Source of the DNA: an uncultured Pelagibacteraceae bacterium
GTDB lineage: Bacteria; Pseudomonadota; Alphaproteobacteria; Pelagibacterales; Pelagibacteraceae
Reading direction: 5' to 3'
Length of the DNA: 56,410 nucleotides
Assembly (NCBI GenBank): GCA_902544135.1
Contig: CACCBF010000008.1
Span: forward strand, 1 to 56,410
How positions within the stretch are numbered: the first letter of the stretch is position 1; every line of letters starts with the position of its first letter. The notes beneath the pieces are model-generated. The model did no database searches. It saw only the letters and a list, made by a program, of their open reading frames with translations, and was not told the origin of the DNA. Both the position numbers and the translations under genes were made by a program. Below are positions 1-12,403 of the stretch, one piece after another.

Positions 1-1980
<1,980 letters not shown>

Positions 1981-2091
1981 TTATATTATGGAAAAATTTA
2001 CTATAACATTTTTTTTAAAAATTTGTTCACTTATAATCTGCCACTTGAATTAAAATAACTGAATTTAGGTTGAAAATATTGATCTTTTTAA

Positions 2092-2181
2092 TGGCGGAGA
2101 GAATGGGATTCGAACCCATGATAGAGTTACCTCTATACACGCTTTCCAAGCGTGCGCCTTAAACCGCTCGGCCACCTCTCC
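2092..2181 (-). tRNA. tRNA-Ser(GGA)
   Basis: Read on the minus strand, the 90-nt sequence folds as a class II tRNA. The acceptor GGAGAGG (2181-2175) pairs with TCTCTCC. The anticodon arm is CACGC-TTGGAAA-GCGTG with anticodon GGA. There is a long variable arm, and the T arm ATGGG-TTCGAAT-CCCAT is intact. The discriminator base is G, and the 3' CCA is encoded (2094-2092). GGA reads serine UCC/UCU codons. It lies directly beside a glycan-type gene cassette, a common location for inserted genes. Confidence 0.97.
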
Positions 2182-2244
2182 ATTTTATTTATCTTATAAT
2201 CCATTAGTTATTGTAAACAAAATTTAATATATTAATAATTGTTT

Positions 2245-2673
2245 ATGTATTTAATTTCACATAGAGGCAATATTAATGGAATCGAAAAAAATAATGAGAA
2301 TAATCCTGATTATATAAACCAAGCTATATCTCGTGGGTATGATGTTGAAGTAGATGTCAGATACGAAGGTGGTCAATTTTTTTTAGGACATGATTTTAAT
2401 CAATTTAAAATTAAAAAAGAATTTCTTTTAAATAAAAAATTATGGTGTCATGCGAAAACAAATGAGGCTTTGATAGCACTAGATGGAATTAAAGCCCATT
2501 ATTTTTGGCACCAAGAAGATGATTATACAATAACGAGCAAAGGTTTTTTTTGGACTTATCCTGGAAAAAAATTATTACAAAAAAGTATTTGTGTTTTACC
2601 AGAAAAAGGCAATTATGATAAAATTGATTGTTTAGGAATTTGCTCAGATTTCATTGAAAGATATAATAGATAA
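2245..2673 (+). CDS. Short GDPD-like (glycerophosphodiester phosphodiesterase fold) protein
   Basis: A 142-residue protein with the GDPD active-site pattern: ISHRGN near residue 4 (His-Arg), the acidic pair in DVEVDVR near residue 33, and LGHDF near residue 47 (second His-Asp). These residues bind the metal and phosphodiester in glycerophosphodiester phosphodiesterases. Most family members are about 250 residues, so this is a compact or divergent version that may lack much of the barrel's second half. I chose the ATG at 2245. A TTG six bases upstream (2239) is possible but adds only two residues. The stop overlaps the next start (TAATG at 2671-2675), so it is translationally coupled to the nucleotidyltransferase fusion. 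Its substrate is unknown; a role in surface polymer or phosphodiester chemistry is inferred from the neighbours. Confidence 0.75.
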   Translation: MYLISHRGNINGIEKNNENNPDYINQAISRGYDVEVDVRYEGGQFFLGHDFNQFKIKKEFLLNKKLWCHAKTNEALIALDGIKAHYFWHQEDDYTITSKGFFWTYPGKKLLQKSICVLPEKGNYDKIDCLGICSDFIERYNR

Positions 2674-4037
2674 TGATTAAAGCGATAATTTTTGATTTAG
2701 ACGGTGTATTAGTTGATACAAAACAAATTCATTTTAAGGCTTTAAATGCTGCTTTAAAAAATTTTAAATTCAAAGAAATATCTATGGATGACCATGTGAA
2801 AATTTTTGATGGTTTACCTACAAACGAAAAACTTAAAATATTACAAAAAAAAAGAGGTCTTCCGAAAAAATACTTTTCAAAAATAAACAAACATAAACAA
2901 AAAATAACAGTCTCAATACTTAAAAAAAATATAAAAAAAAATATAAAAATCATTAAAATGATGAAAAGTTTACATGAAAAATACAAAATTGCAGTTGCAA
3001 CTAATGCAGTGGATTCAACTTTAAAAATTTGCTTGAATAAACTCGGGATCTCTAAATACATTGATTTTAAACTTTCAAACGAAGATATAGTAAATCCAAA
3101 ACCGAATCCTGAAATATATTTAAGAATATTTATTAAATTTGGAATATATCCATCAGAGGCTCTTATAGTCGAAGATTCTCATTATGGTAGAGAAGCTGCT
3201 ATATCCTCAGGTGCAAAACTTTTGCCTATAAAGAAAATTGAAGAATTAGATTTAAAAAAAATAAAGCTTAATTTAATATCAAAAAAAATAACTGATATAA
3301 AAAATATTTCTTGGGAGGATAATAAAATGAATGTTCTAATTCCTATGGCTGGAGCTGGTAAAAGATTTTTTGATGCTGGTTATGTATTTCCAAAACCTCT
3401 AATAGAAGTTGATAATAAACCTATGATACAATGGGTAATAGAGAGTTTGAATCTACAAGCCAACTATATATTTATTATACAAAAAGAACATCAAGAAAAA
3501 TATAATATTAAAAGCGTACTGAAAATTCTTCAACCAGAATGTAAGATAATTGAGCTCGATCATTTGACTGAGGGAGCCGCATGTACAACGTTACTCGCAA
3601 AAAAATATATAAATAATTCTGACCCTTTGATAATTGCAAATTCTGATCAATATATAAACTGGAATAGCTCTAAAGCTCTATACGATTTTAATTCAAAAAA
3701 TTTAGATGGTGCAATTTTGACTTTTGAAGCCATTCATCCAAAATGGTCTTATGCAAAATGCGATGAAGAAGGTTATGTTACAGAGGTTGCGGAAAAAAAA
3801 GTAATTTCAAAAAATGCTACTGTTGGTGTGTATTATTGGAAACATGGCTCAGACTATGTGGAGTCTGCTGAAGAAATGATTAAGAAAAATGTAAGAGTGA
3901 ATAATGAATTTTATGTATGTCCTGTTTATAATGAATTTTTATCAAAAAATAAAAAAGTAAAGATTCATAATGTGGATAAAATGTGGGGTTTGGGAACTCC
4001 TGAAGATTTGAATAATTTTATTCGAACCATTAAATGA
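2673..4037 (+). CDS. Fusion: HAD phosphatase + sugar-phosphate nucleotidyltransferase
   Basis: A 454-residue two-domain protein. Residues 1 to about 215 are a HAD-superfamily phosphatase of the beta-phosphoglucomutase type: FDLDGVLVDT with nucleophile Asp8 and Asp10, VATNA for motif II, NPKPNPE with the motif III Lys, and VEDSHYGREAA for motif IV. Residues 219-454 are a nucleotidyltransferase: PMAGAGKRF, then FPKPLIEV, and NSDQ as a likely metal-binding Asp. The order suggests dephosphorylation or phosphate transfer coupled to nucleotide activation of a sugar-like head group; the real substrate cannot be read from sequence. Codon 219 is an ATG preceded by a strong GGGAGG site, so a separate second-domain protein may also be made. 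It overlaps the genes on both sides (TAATG and ATGA), which implies one operon with the GDPD-like and WavE-like genes. Confidence 0.85.
   Translation: MIKAIIFDLDGVLVDTKQIHFKALNAALKNFKFKEISMDDHVKIFDGLPTNEKLKILQKKRGLPKKYFSKINKHKQKITVSILKKNIKKNIKIIKMMKSLHEKYKIAVATNAVDSTLKICLNKLGISKYIDFKLSNEDIVNPKPNPEIYLRIFIKFGIYPSEALIVEDSHYGREAAISSGAKLLPIKKIEELDLKKIKLNLISKKITDIKNISWEDNKMNVLIPMAGAGKRFFDAGYVFPKPLIEVDNKPMIQWVIESLNLQANYIFIIQKEHQEKYNIKSVLKILQPECKIIELDHLTEGAACTTLLAKKYINNSDPLIIANSDQYINWNSSKALYDFNSKNLDGAILTFEAIHPKWSYAKCDEEGYVTEVAEKKVISKNATVGVYYWKHGSDYVESAEEMIKKNVRVNNEFYVCPVYNEFLSKNKKVKIHNVDKMWGLGTPEDLNNFIRTIK
3313..3318 (+). promoter_or_regulatory. Internal ribosome binding site before the nucleotidyltransferase domain
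   Basis: GGGAGG lies 8 bases before an in-frame ATG (3327-3329) that begins MNVLIPMAGAGKRF, the exact first strand of the nucleotidyltransferase domain. A purine-rich site this strong is unlikely by chance at a domain border in such AT-rich sequence. It suggests either a second start producing a free nucleotidyltransferase or a relic of two formerly separate genes. Confidence 0.5.
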
Positions 4038-5212
4038 GTTTTAGAAATTTATTAAAAAAAAAATTAGGCAACCATTATTATAAGATTAGATCTAAATATA
4101 TCTTAACGAAAATATTTGGAAAATATTATCTTAATACAAGATTAATTTTAAAAAGATTTATAAACAAGTTTTCTTTTATAAAAAATAATCTTAATAAAAG
4201 GGTAGAATATCAAAGTATTATAAACAAAGAAACGGGATTTATCGTAGACTGTACAAGAGACAACTATTTGAGTTATCATTTAAGACCAAAAAATTCTAAA
4301 GATTTTAAATTAGAAAGTACATGTTCAATAAAAGAAAAATTTGCTATTATAATACAAGGTCCAATACAAGAGAAATTTTCATTTTTAAAAAACACACTAG
4401 ATATTTATAAACAAATATTTAAGAATTCTATTATAATTATCTCTACTTGGAAAAATGAAAATATTGAATTAATTAGTTCCCTAAAAAACAATACTACTTT
4501 CATTTTATTCAATGAAGAGCCTAAAAAATCCCAAAGCAATATTAATCATCAAGTAATTTCTACAAATAAAGCACTGGAATTTGCTTACGAAAAAGGTGCA
4601 AAATATGCACTTAAAACAAGAGCAGACATAAGAATTGGTAAAAACAATTTAGAGAGTTTTTTAATTTCTTTATTAAAAACATTTCCAGTAAAAAAAAACG
4701 ATTTGATTAGTTCAAGAATTATTGTGTCTAGCAATAACACTTTTAAATATAGAATTTATTCATTAAGCGACATTGTTATGTTTGGTGAAACCGCTGATTT
4801 ATTGAAATATTTTGACAAGGAAACATTTGTCGATGGATTAAAAAAATTTGATCTAGATGAAAATAATCTTTTAAAAAATGAAACACCTGTGGTAGCTGAA
4901 ATTTTTTTATGTTCAAGATTTTTGTATAAATTAGAAAGCGAGATGTCTTGGAATTTAGATAGTTGGTGGAAAAGCTTAAAAGATTACTTTTGTATAATTG
5001 ACAATTCTTCACTAGACCTATTTTGGAATAAATATGATTGGGAATATGAGTATAGATATATAAGAACATATTCAGATAAATTTTCAAGAGCAATGGATTT
5101 TCAAGATTGGTTATCTTTATATAATGGTTTTGAAAATAATTGGCATATAGCTTCAGATGAGCATGAAAAATACAATGAGTTTTTACAACTTAAAAATATA
5201 TTTAAGAATTAA
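4034..5212 (+). CDS. WavE-like surface polysaccharide synthesis protein
   Basis: A 392-residue protein that resembles the WavE family, named after an LPS core gene of Vibrio cholerae and thought to be glycosyltransferase-like. The visible hallmarks are FAIIIQGPIQ near residue 103, a middle part with NHQVIST, and KTRADIRIG near residue 195, where the acidic Asp resembles a DxD-type nucleotide-sugar site. The first 50 residues are Lys/Arg-rich. The ATG overlaps the previous stop (ATGA, 4034-4037), so it is cotranslated with the nucleotidyltransferase fusion, whose product it may use. Its 3' end meets the convergent FkbM gene with a 4-bp overlap. Base composition is very AT-rich compared with lepA. 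The family assignment rests on motif memory; the acceptor and donor are unknown. Confidence 0.7.
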   Translation: MSFRNLLKKKLGNHYYKIRSKYILTKIFGKYYLNTRLILKRFINKFSFIKNNLNKRVEYQSIINKETGFIVDCTRDNYLSYHLRPKNSKDFKLESTCSIKEKFAIIIQGPIQEKFSFLKNTLDIYKQIFKNSIIIISTWKNENIELISSLKNNTTFILFNEEPKKSQSNINHQVISTNKALEFAYEKGAKYALKTRADIRIGKNNLESFLISLLKTFPVKKNDLISSRIIVSSNNTFKYRIYSLSDIVMFGETADLLKYFDKETFVDGLKKFDLDENNLLKNETPVVAEIFLCSRFLYKLESEMSWNLDSWWKSLKDYFCIIDNSSLDLFWNKYDWEYEYRYIRTYSDKFSRAMDFQDWLSLYNGFENNWHIASDEHEKYNEFLQLKNIFKN

Positions 5213-5910
5213 ATTTTAATCAAATTCATAAAATCTTTAGCTAAATTATTAGGCATCAAAAAATTTGTAACTCCAATTTTATTTACAAGTGTATAATCGT
5301 TTTGTTGAAGAGTCTTATAAATATTACTATTGAAATAATCTTGTATAAGGAGATCGTTATTTTCAATTGTAATTAAATTTGGTCGGTATTTTTCAAAATC
5401 AATACCATTAATTACTTTTAATTCATTTCCTTCTACATCAATATTTAAGTAATCAAATCTTTGAATATTGTTATCATTCAAAATGTGGTTTAGAGTAAAA
5501 CATTTAATTTTGACCTCTTTTTGGTTTTCATTAGTCTTTATCAATGAGTTTTGCTGGTTAATAGGTGAATTTTCATAAAAGACTGTTTCACCATTGAAAT
5601 CAGATATCGCATAATTCAAATTGATATCTCTTTTTCTAACGATATTAAATAAGTCAATTGAAGTTTTGCTTATATCTATATTCACTCCATTCCAATTTTT
5701 ATCATATAATTTTGATGTCAATGATCCCTTGAATGGATGATAGCAGCCAACATCAATGTATATTCCTGGTTTATAATTTTTGAAAATGCGATTAACAAAT
5801 ATATCTTCACCGAACTCAGCATAATGGAACGAGGGTTTTCTATTTCTAAAAATTTTCAAATGTTTATATAGATAATAGAATAAACTTATTTTTAATAATT
5901 TTTTTTTCAC
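5209..5910 (-). CDS. FkbM family methyltransferase
   Basis: A 233-residue SAM-dependent methyltransferase of the FkbM/Methyltransf_21 type. YIDVGCYHP near residue 51 is the SAM-binding motif I. VNIDIS follows as the ribose-binding acidic segment, and [16 protein letters not shown] near residue 155 is the most characteristic FkbM signature. Members methylate hydroxyls on sugars or polyketides, and here a glycan target fits the convergent WavE-like neighbour. The start is GTG at 5910-5908, which overlaps the lepA stop (GTGA). The gene therefore appears to ride at the end of the translation operon rather than having its own promoter. Confidence 0.85.
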   Translation of the reverse strand: MKKKLLKISLFYYLYKHLKIFRNRKPSFHYAEFGEDIFVNRIFKNYKPGIYIDVGCYHPFKGSLTSKLYDKNWNGVNIDISKTSIDLFNIVRKRDINLNYAISDFNGETVFYENSPINQQNSLIKTNENQKEVKIKCFTLNHILNDNNIQRFDYLNIDVEGNELKVINGIDFEKYRPNLITIENNDLLIQDYFNSNIYKTLQQNDYTLVNKIGVTNFLMPNNLAKDFMNLIKI

Positions 5911-7715
5911 TTTTCTTTATTTATTTTTAGTACACCAATAAATGCTTCTTGTGGAATTTCAACTCTTCCAAATTGTTTTGATCTTACCTTACCTTTTTTC
6001 TGTTTTTCCAAAAGTTTTCTTTTTCTATCAGTTGCACCACCGCCATGAATTTTTGTTAAAACATCCTTCTTAAAACCTTTGATTGTTTCTCTAGCAATAA
6101 TCTTTCCACCAATAGCTGCTTGGATAGGTATCATAAAATTATGTCTTGGAATTAAATCCTTTAATTTTTCACAGACTTCTCTTCCAGTTTTTTGGGCGAA
6201 ATCTTTGTGTATCATCATGGCTAATGCATCAACAGATTCACTATTAACTAAAATACCTAATTTAACTAAATCTCCTTCTCTATGTTCAATTATTTCATAA
6301 TCAAAACTTGCGTATCCACTTGTCATTGACTTAATCCTATCATTAAAATCGAAAACAACTTCATTGAGTGGCAGTTCATAAGAAATAACAGCTCTGTTGC
6401 CTGAATAGCTTAAATTAGTTTGAATACCCCTTTTATCCTGACATAATTTTATAATTGATCCCAAATAATTATCTGGTGTAATTATAGTGGCTTTTATCCA
6501 AGGCTCTTCGATAGATTTTATAAATGTAGGATCTGGTAAGCTAGATGGGTTTTGTAAATCTTTTGTATCACCATTATTTAATTTTACTTTATAAACAACC
6601 CCTGGTGTAGTTGTTAATAGATTAACATCAAATTCACGCTCTAATCTTTCTGTAACAATTTCAAGATGTAAAAGTCCTAAAAAACCACATCTAAAACCTA
6701 AACCTAGAGCAGATGAAGACTCAGCTTCATAAGAAAAACTTGCATCATTAAGTTGTAATTTTGCTAACCCATCTTTCAATTTTTGATATTCAGAACTATC
6801 TACTGGAAATAGGCCACAAAAAACAACAGGTTTACTTGGTTTAAAACCAGGTAAAGCCTCAACTTTTGGTTTGGTCGCATCACAAATTGTATCACCAACT
6901 TTAGTATCTGATAAAACTTTTATACCTGTTGTTATAAATCCAATTTCCCCAGAATTAAGTTCATTCACATCTTTTGGTTTGGGTGTAAACAAACCTACTT
7001 TTTCAACAACATAATCTTGATTAGTTGAAAGCATTTTTATTTTCATATTTTTGGTTATTTTACCATTTATAACTCTGACTAATATTACAACCCCAAGATA
7101 TGTGTCATACCAGCTATCTACTAGCAAACATTTTAAATCTTGATCTAAATAGCCTTTAGGTCCAGGCAATAGATTAACAATTTGCTCCAATATATCATCT
7201 ATACCTTCTCCAGTTTTTCCTGAACATGGAATAGCATTTTCAGTATCTATGCCAATGACATCTTCAATTTGTTTTTTTGTTCTATCTAGATCTGATGCTG
7301 GTAAATCAACTTTATTTAAAACAGGTATAATTTCATGATTTATATCTAAAGCCTGATAAACGTTAGCTAATGTTTGAGCTTCAACCCCCTGAGTACTGTC
7401 TACAATAAGAATAGAACCTTCACATGCATAAAGTGATCTGCTAACCTCATAACTAAAATCAACATGCCCAGGCGTATCTATTATATTTAAAATATACTCT
7501 TTACCGTTTTTAGATTTATAATTTAGTTTTACAGTTTGAGCTTTGATAGTAATTCCTCTTTCCCGTTCAATATCCATTGAGTCTAGTACTTGAGCTTTCA
7601 TCTCTCTTTCACTCAATCCTCCACATTTATGAATTATCCTATCAGCTATTGTGGATTTGCCATGATCAATATGTGCAATAATTGCAAAATTTCTAATATG
7701 ATTAATTGTGCTCAT
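5907..7715 (-). CDS. lepA: Elongation factor 4 (LepA), ribosome back-translocase GTPase
   Basis: A 602-residue translational GTPase, the usual family length. The G1 motif AHIDHGKST is at residues 14-22. The G3 motif DTPGHVDF and the G4 motif NKVDLP follow. The LepA-specific C-terminal tail includes [19 protein letters not shown] and ends KSKQFGR-like to FIGVLKI. EF4 binds stalled or mistranslocated ribosomes and promotes back-translocation or assembly. The gene lies 5 bp after pheT and overlaps the FkbM methyltransferase gene, so it is read as part of the thrS-to-lepA operon. Nothing unusual is visible in the key motifs. Confidence 0.97.
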   Translation of the reverse strand: MSTINHIRNFAIIAHIDHGKSTIADRIIHKCGGLSEREMKAQVLDSMDIERERGITIKAQTVKLNYKSKNGKEYILNIIDTPGHVDFSYEVSRSLYACEGSILIVDSTQGVEAQTLANVYQALDINHEIIPVLNKVDLPASDLDRTKKQIEDVIGIDTENAIPCSGKTGEGIDDILEQIVNLLPGPKGYLDQDLKCLLVDSWYDTYLGVVILVRVINGKITKNMKIKMLSTNQDYVVEKVGLFTPKPKDVNELNSGEIGFITTGIKVLSDTKVGDTICDATKPKVEALPGFKPSKPVVFCGLFPVDSSEYQKLKDGLAKLQLNDASFSYEAESSSALGLGFRCGFLGLLHLEIVTERLEREFDVNLLTTTPGVVYKVKLNNGDTKDLQNPSSLPDPTFIKSIEEPWIKATIITPDNYLGSIIKLCQDKRGIQTNLSYSGNRAVISYELPLNEVVFDFNDRIKSMTSGYASFDYEIIEHREGDLVKLGILVNSESVDALAMMIHKDFAQKTGREVCEKLKDLIPRHNFMIPIQAAIGGKIIARETIKGFKKDVLTKIHGGGATDRKRKLLEKQKKGKVRSKQFGRVEIPQEAFIGVLKINKEK

Positions 7716-7720
7716 TTTTC

Positions 7721-10126
7721 TTAAGAACGAATCTTGGCACCAGTTTTATTCAAAACAGTTTTGATGATTAAATTATTTATTTTTTCTAAATCACTATCAT
7801 TTAAAGTTTTTTCGAAAGATTGAATTGTTACACTAATAGCTATTGATTTTTGATTTTCAGGAATATTATCACCCTCATAAACATCAAAAACTTTTACATT
7901 GCTGACTAAACCTTGATTTACACTTAAAACTGCATTTATCAAATCTTGTGCGTTAGTATTTTTATCTACTACAAAAGCAAAATCTCTTTCTGATTTTTGA
8001 AAATCTGAAACATAAAATTTAGTTTTTTGATCATTTAATGTTTTTTTGGTTAATTTTAAGTTCTCCAAAAAGATCTCAAATCCAACTAAAGACTCGGTTT
8101 TCATATCAATATTTTTTATTATATTGGGGTGAATTTCTCCAAAATAAGCCACTTCTGACCCTGCTTCTTTTTTTAAAAATAATCTACCAGATTTACCAGG
8201 ATGATAATAATTTGGAGTTTTGTCGTCTATAAAAAATTCTTCTGATTTATACCCTACCTCAATTAAAGTTTGGACTACATCTTTTTTGACATCAAAGACA
8301 TCAACATTTCTCTCTTTTTCAATCCAAGATAATCTTGATTTTTTTCCTGATGACAAACCACATACCACTGTATTTTGTTCACCAGGCTTAGAACCAGTAA
8401 AAGTTGGACCAATTTCATAAATTGATAAATCCTTAAAACCTCTATCAAGATTTTTATTCATATATATTATCAAGTTTGAGAATATTGAATTTCTTAAAAC
8501 ATCTAATTCTGTACTTATTGGATTTACAATCTTAATTTCTCTCTTAGTGTCTCTGAAATAATTATTGTAGTTTGAATCTGTAAACGACCAAGTGATTGCC
8601 TCTAGATAACCTTTTGAAGCAATTGATCTCTGTAAAAAATGAAATAATTTTTGGGATTTATTTAAAGTAGACTTCTTTCTTTCCTTGATTGGATCTATAG
8701 TCCTTATTTTATCGTAACCACTTATCCTAACCAATTCTTCAACAATATCTACTTCTTGCGTGATATCAGGTCTCCATGATGGAACAGTCAATTCAAAAAA
8801 ATTTTTTTTCTTTTTAAATTTGAAACCAAGATTTTCTAAAATTTTAAAAATTTCTTTAGTAGAAATTTTAAAACCTACTATTTTTTCAAATAAATTTACA
8901 TCAAATTTAACTATTTTTGTTTTATGAGTTTCAATTTTTTGAATATCAATTTTACTAATTTTACCACCACAAATTTCTTTGATTAATATTGCAGCTTTAT
9001 TCAAGCCATCCTCAATTGACAGTGGATCAATGCCTCTTTCAAATCTAAACTTTGCATCAGTATCAAGATTCAATTTTTTTGCGGTGGTCCTTATTGATCC
9101 AGGTTTAAAATAAGCAGACTCTAATAATATATTCTTTGTATCTAATTCTGTTCCTGATCTTGTTCCACCAATAATTCCACCCAGTCCTAAAACACCTTTG
9201 TGGTCACTGATTACACACATTCCATCTTCCAGCTTATAATCCTTATTGTCTAAAGCAGTAAATTTTTCTCCTGATTTTGAATTTCGAACAATAATACCCT
9301 TTTCGATTTTATCAGCATCGTAGGCATGTAATGGACGATTTAGATCGAACATTACATAATTTGTAATATCAACTATTGCAGAAATTGGTTTTTGGCCTAT
9401 TGAAGTTAACTTGTCTTTAAGCCATTGAGGACTTTCGGTATTCTTTACATCAGTAATAAGGCAACTACCAAATATGCTGCATCCCTGATTTTTTTCTTTT
9501 TTTATTTTTACATTTAAAGTTTGTCTAACATTTGATTTAATTTTTTTTTTCTTAAAATCAATTAATTTTCCAAAGCCCGAGGCAGCTAGATCTCTTGCAA
9601 TTCCTCTTATACCAAGACAATCTGGTCTATTAGGTGTTATAGATAAATCAATCAAGTTAGATTTTGATTTTGAAAAATAACTCTTACCAATAATTTTTTT
9701 GTATCCTGATGATAGTTCAATTATACCATCACTCTCGTCAGATAAATTTAATTCAGACTCTGAGCAAAGCATTCCATAGGAAGTAATACCTCTTATTTTA
9801 GCTACAGCTAGTTTTGTTTTAGTTTTTGGGATAGTTGATCCTGGAGGGGCATATACCGTAATTAATCCCTCAACTGCATTAGCAGCTCCACAAACAACTT
9901 TTTTTAATTCTTTTTCTCCAATATTAACTTCACAAACTTTTAGCCGATCCGCATTTGGGTGCCCTGTTGTTTTAATTATTTTAGCTACTTTAAAAAGTTC
10001 TTTGTCTGAAGAAAGATTTTGTACTCCTTCTACCTCTAATCCAACATTGGTAAGTTGTTCTAAAAGATTTTTTTCTTTTAAATTTGTCTTTAAATGATCT
10101 TTAAGCCAATCAAATGTGATTTTCAT
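7721..10126 (-). CDS. pheT: Phenylalanyl-tRNA synthetase beta subunit
   Basis: An 801-residue beta chain of the alpha2-beta2 PheRS, which charges tRNA-Phe and edits mischarged tyrosine. The N-terminal tRNA-binding (EMAP/OB-like) domain is at about residues 40-150, with [10 protein letters not shown] and VCGAAN. The B3/B4 editing and B5 domains follow in the middle, with [11 protein letters not shown] and [11 protein letters not shown]-terminal ferredoxin-like anticodon-binding domain ends near FVVDKN and TLNDSDLEK. The length is normal. The start codon overlaps the pheS stop (ATGA, 10123-10126), which keeps the two subunits in step. Confidence 0.97.
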   Translation of the reverse strand: MKITFDWLKDHLKTNLKEKNLLEQLTNVGLEVEGVQNLSSDKELFKVAKIIKTTGHPNADRLKVCEVNIGEKELKKVVCGAANAVEGLITVYAPPGSTIPKTKTKLAVAKIRGITSYGMLCSESELNLSDESDGIIELSSGYKKIIGKSYFSKSKSNLIDLSITPNRPDCLGIRGIARDLAASGFGKLIDFKKKKIKSNVRQTLNVKIKKEKNQGCSIFGSCLITDVKNTESPQWLKDKLTSIGQKPISAIVDITNYVMFDLNRPLHAYDADKIEKGIIVRNSKSGEKFTALDNKDYKLEDGMCVISDHKGVLGLGGIIGGTRSGTELDTKNILLESAYFKPGSIRTTAKKLNLDTDAKFRFERGIDPLSIEDGLNKAAILIKEICGGKISKIDIQKIETHKTKIVKFDVNLFEKIVGFKISTKEIFKILENLGFKFKKKKNFFELTVPSWRPDITQEVDIVEELVRISGYDKIRTIDPIKERKKSTLNKSQKLFHFLQRSIASKGYLEAITWSFTDSNYNNYFRDTKREIKIVNPISTELDVLRNSIFSNLIIYMNKNLDRGFKDLSIYEIGPTFTGSKPGEQNTVVCGLSSGKKSRLSWIEKERNVDVFDVKKDVVQTLIEVGYKSEEFFIDDKTPNYYHPGKSGRLFLKKEAGSEVAYFGEIHPNIIKNIDMKTESLVGFEIFLENLKLTKKTLNDQKTKFYVSDFQKSERDFAFVVDKNTNAQDLINAVLSVNQGLVSNVKVFDVYEGDNIPENQKSIAISVTIQSFEKTLNDSDLEKINNLIIKTVLNKTGAKIRS

Positions 10127-11190
10127 CTACTCAAGCCTCTATAATTTGTTGGTACATCCAAAGGATCAAATCCAAAATGATTTAACCATCTATAGTCACA
10201 ATCGAAAAAGGCTCTTAAGTCATTAATTCCATACTTTAACATAGCCAACCTATCAATGCCAATCCCAAACGCATATCCTTGAAACTTTATTGGATCTACC
10301 TTAACATTTCTTAAAACATTTGGATGTACCATCCCACACCCTAAAATCTCAAGCCATTGATCGCCCTCACCAATTACTATTTTGCCATCCTTCATCTCAT
10401 ATCCTATGTCAACCTCAGCAGATGGCTCTGTGAAAGGAAAATGACTTGGTCTAAATCTCATTTTAATTTTATCCAATTCAAAAAACTCCTTAATAAAATA
10501 ATTTAGACATCCTTTTAAATGTCCCATATTAATATCTTTATCTATATGAAGACCTTCAACCTGATGAAACATAGGTGCGTGTGTTTGATCACTATCTGAC
10601 CTATATGTTCTGCCAGGAGCTATTATTTTAAATGGTGGTTTGTCTTTTAACATTGTTCTAATTTGAACTGGAGAAGTATGAGTGCGTAATAATCTTTCTT
10701 TTTTTTCATCAAGATAAAATGTGTCATGCATATCTCTAGCTGGATGATCTTCCGGTGTATTGAGTGCAGTAAAATTATTGTATTCACTCTCAACATCTGG
10801 GCCTTCTTCAACGCTAAAACCAATTTCAGAAAAAATCGAGGATATTTCATCTATTGTTTGTGACACAGGATGAATTTTACCTCTAACAAATGGTCTTTCA
10901 GGCAAAGTAATATCAATTTTTTCTTTTTGTAGCTTTTCTCTAATTTCCTCATTTTCAATTTCCTTTATTTTCAAATTAATTAAATCTTGTAATTCATCTT
11001 TAATAACATTCAGTTCTGAGGCAAATTTTTTTCTCTCAGTTTCTGCGATGGTTCCTATCTTTTTAAATTGAGATGAAATTAATCCATTCTTACCAAATAA
11101 ATCAGATTTTATTTGATTTACTTCTGACAAGTTTAATTTACTTTTCAGTTTAAAAAGAAGTTCATTTTTTATTTTTTTAAGATCTGACAT
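10123..11190 (-). CDS. pheS: Phenylalanyl-tRNA synthetase alpha subunit
   Basis: A 355-residue catalytic alpha chain. It has an N-terminal coiled-coil arm (about residues 1-85) and then the class II aminoacyl-tRNA synthetase core. That core includes [10 protein letters not shown], the motif 2 region with [12 protein letters not shown] and [23 protein letters not shown], and motif 3 [10 protein letters not shown] near residue 315. It activates phenylalanine with ATP and works as a heterotetramer with PheT, whose gene follows with a 4-nt overlap. The length matches the family. Confidence 0.97.
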   Translation of the reverse strand: MSDLKKIKNELLFKLKSKLNLSEVNQIKSDLFGKNGLISSQFKKIGTIAETERKKFASELNVIKDELQDLINLKIKEIENEEIREKLQKEKIDITLPERPFVRGKIHPVSQTIDEISSIFSEIGFSVEEGPDVESEYNNFTALNTPEDHPARDMHDTFYLDEKKERLLRTHTSPVQIRTMLKDKPPFKIIAPGRTYRSDSDQTHAPMFHQVEGLHIDKDINMGHLKGCLNYFIKEFFELDKIKMRFRPSHFPFTEPSAEVDIGYEMKDGKIVIGEGDQWLEILGCGMVHPNVLRNVKVDPIKFQGYAFGIGIDRLAMLKYGINDLRAFFDCDYRWLNHFGFDPLDVPTNYRGLSR

Positions 11191-11233
11191 TTCTACAGAT
11201 TATTTCTTCAGTGAAATAAAACAATAGTGAAGA

Positions 11234-11590
11234 TTAATTTAGTGCAGATTGTGCTTTTTGGACAATAGTTTTAAAGGCTTCTGGACTATCATAAGCTATC
11301 TCGGCAAGTATTTTTCTATCAATTTTAATTCCACATTTATTTAGGCCATTTATAAATTTGGAATAAGTCAATCCTTCAGCTCTTACACCAGCATTAATTC
11401 TTTGAATCCATAAAGATTTAAAATCTCTTTTTTTGTTTCTTCTATCTCTGTAAGCATATTGCATAGCCTTTTCCATGGCTTGTTTTGCAACTTTAATAGT
11501 GTTTTTTCTTCGACCCCACTGGCCTTTAACAGCTTTTAAAACTTTTTTATGTTTTGCTTTACTTGTAACACCTCTTTTTACTCTAGCCAT
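11234..11590 (-). CDS. rplT: 50S ribosomal protein L20
   Basis: A 118-residue basic protein starting [19 protein letters not shown] with the usual L20 segments [22 protein letters not shown] and LWIQRINAG. It binds 23S rRNA early in large-subunit assembly. A good purine-rich site (AGAGG, 5-6 bases before ATG) lies in the 1-bp-spaced junction with rpmI. The order infC-rpmI-rplT is the classic bacterial arrangement. In some bacteria L20 represses this operon, but I could not identify an L20 leader here. Confidence 0.98.
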   Translation of the reverse strand: MARVKRGVTSKAKHKKVLKAVKGQWGRRKNTIKVAKQAMEKAMQYAYRDRRNKKRDFKSLWIQRINAGVRAEGLTYSKFINGLNKCGIKIDRKILAEIAYDSPEAFKTIVQKAQSALN

Positions 11591-11591
11591 T

Positions 11592-11798
11592 TTAACCTCT
11601 TAAACTATAAGGCATGTACGACTTAACAATTTTTCCATCTTGTTTTGACATTGTGGTAGTGCCTCTTAATTTTCTTATTTGTGAATTAGTTCTTTTAATC
11701 ATTCCATGCCTTTTGCCAGCCTGAGCCATGATAACTTTCCCTCTGGCCGATATCTTAAATCTTTTTTTTGCTGAGCTTTTGGTTTTTAATTTTGGCAT
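11592..11798 (-). CDS. rpmI: 50S ribosomal protein L35
   Basis: A 68-residue, very basic protein starting [16 protein letters not shown], followed by [15 protein letters not shown] and RKLRGTT, all typical of L35. It sits between infC (53 bp upstream) and rplT (1 bp downstream). The length is normal. Confidence 0.98.
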   Translation of the reverse strand: MPKLKTKSSAKKRFKISARGKVIMAQAGKRHGMIKRTNSQIRKLRGTTTMSKQDGKIVKSYMPYSLRG

Positions 11799-11851
11799 AA
11801 TTGAGCGAGGTTATACATACAAAGAATTAAATTTACAACCTATATTAAGGC

Positions 11852-12397
11852 TTATAAAGGCTGGATTACCATAATCATTTGTTTACCATCAAACTTTGGA
11901 TGTAATTCTATTTTGCCAATATCTTTCATATCCTCTTTAATTTTAGCCATAAGCTCGTTCCCAAGGTGAGAGTGTTGAAGTTCTCTACCTTTAAATCTTA
12001 TTGTAAATTTCACTTTATCACCTTTAGCAATAAATTTTTTTGCATTTTTTACTTTGAATTCATAATCATGGGTCTCTGTAACAGGTCGCATCTTTATTTC
12101 TTTCAATGAGACTATTTTTTGCTTTTTCTTTGCAAGGTTTGCTTTTTTTTGAGCATCATATTTAAACTTTCCCATATCCATAATTTTACAGACGGGTGGA
12201 TTAGCATTGGGAGATATTTCTATAAGATCTAATCCCTCCCTCTTCGCGATTGTAATTGCCTCATTTGTACTCAAAATTCCTAAATTATTTCCATCATTTG
12301 CAATAACCTGAACTTCGGGTGATGAAATTCTATTATTAGATCTTGGGCCACGATCTTTAGTTTTTTTTTGGAAATAGTTTTGTTTGATGTCTGCCAC
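11852..12397 (-). CDS. infC: Translation initiation factor IF-3
   Basis: A 181-residue IF-3. The N-terminal domain includes RISSPEVQVIANDG and DLIEISPNANPPVCKIMDMG. The linker is KKANLAKKKQK. The C-terminal domain includes KEIKMRPVTETHDYEFK and HSHLGNELM. IF-3 keeps subunits apart and proofreads the initiator tRNA. The start codon is GTG (12397-12395). Some bacteria use a rare start here (AUU in E. coli) for autoregulation; a GTG is a weaker parallel and does not by itself show such control. It lies 6 bp after thrS. Confidence 0.97.
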   Translation of the reverse strand: MADIKQNYFQKKTKDRGPRSNNRISSPEVQVIANDGNNLGILSTNEAITIAKREGLDLIEISPNANPPVCKIMDMGKFKYDAQKKANLAKKKQKIVSLKEIKMRPVTETHDYEFKVKNAKKFIAKGDKVKFTIRFKGRELQHSHLGNELMAKIKEDMKDIGKIELHPKFDGKQMIMVIQPL

Positions 12398-12403
12398 TAA
12401 ATT

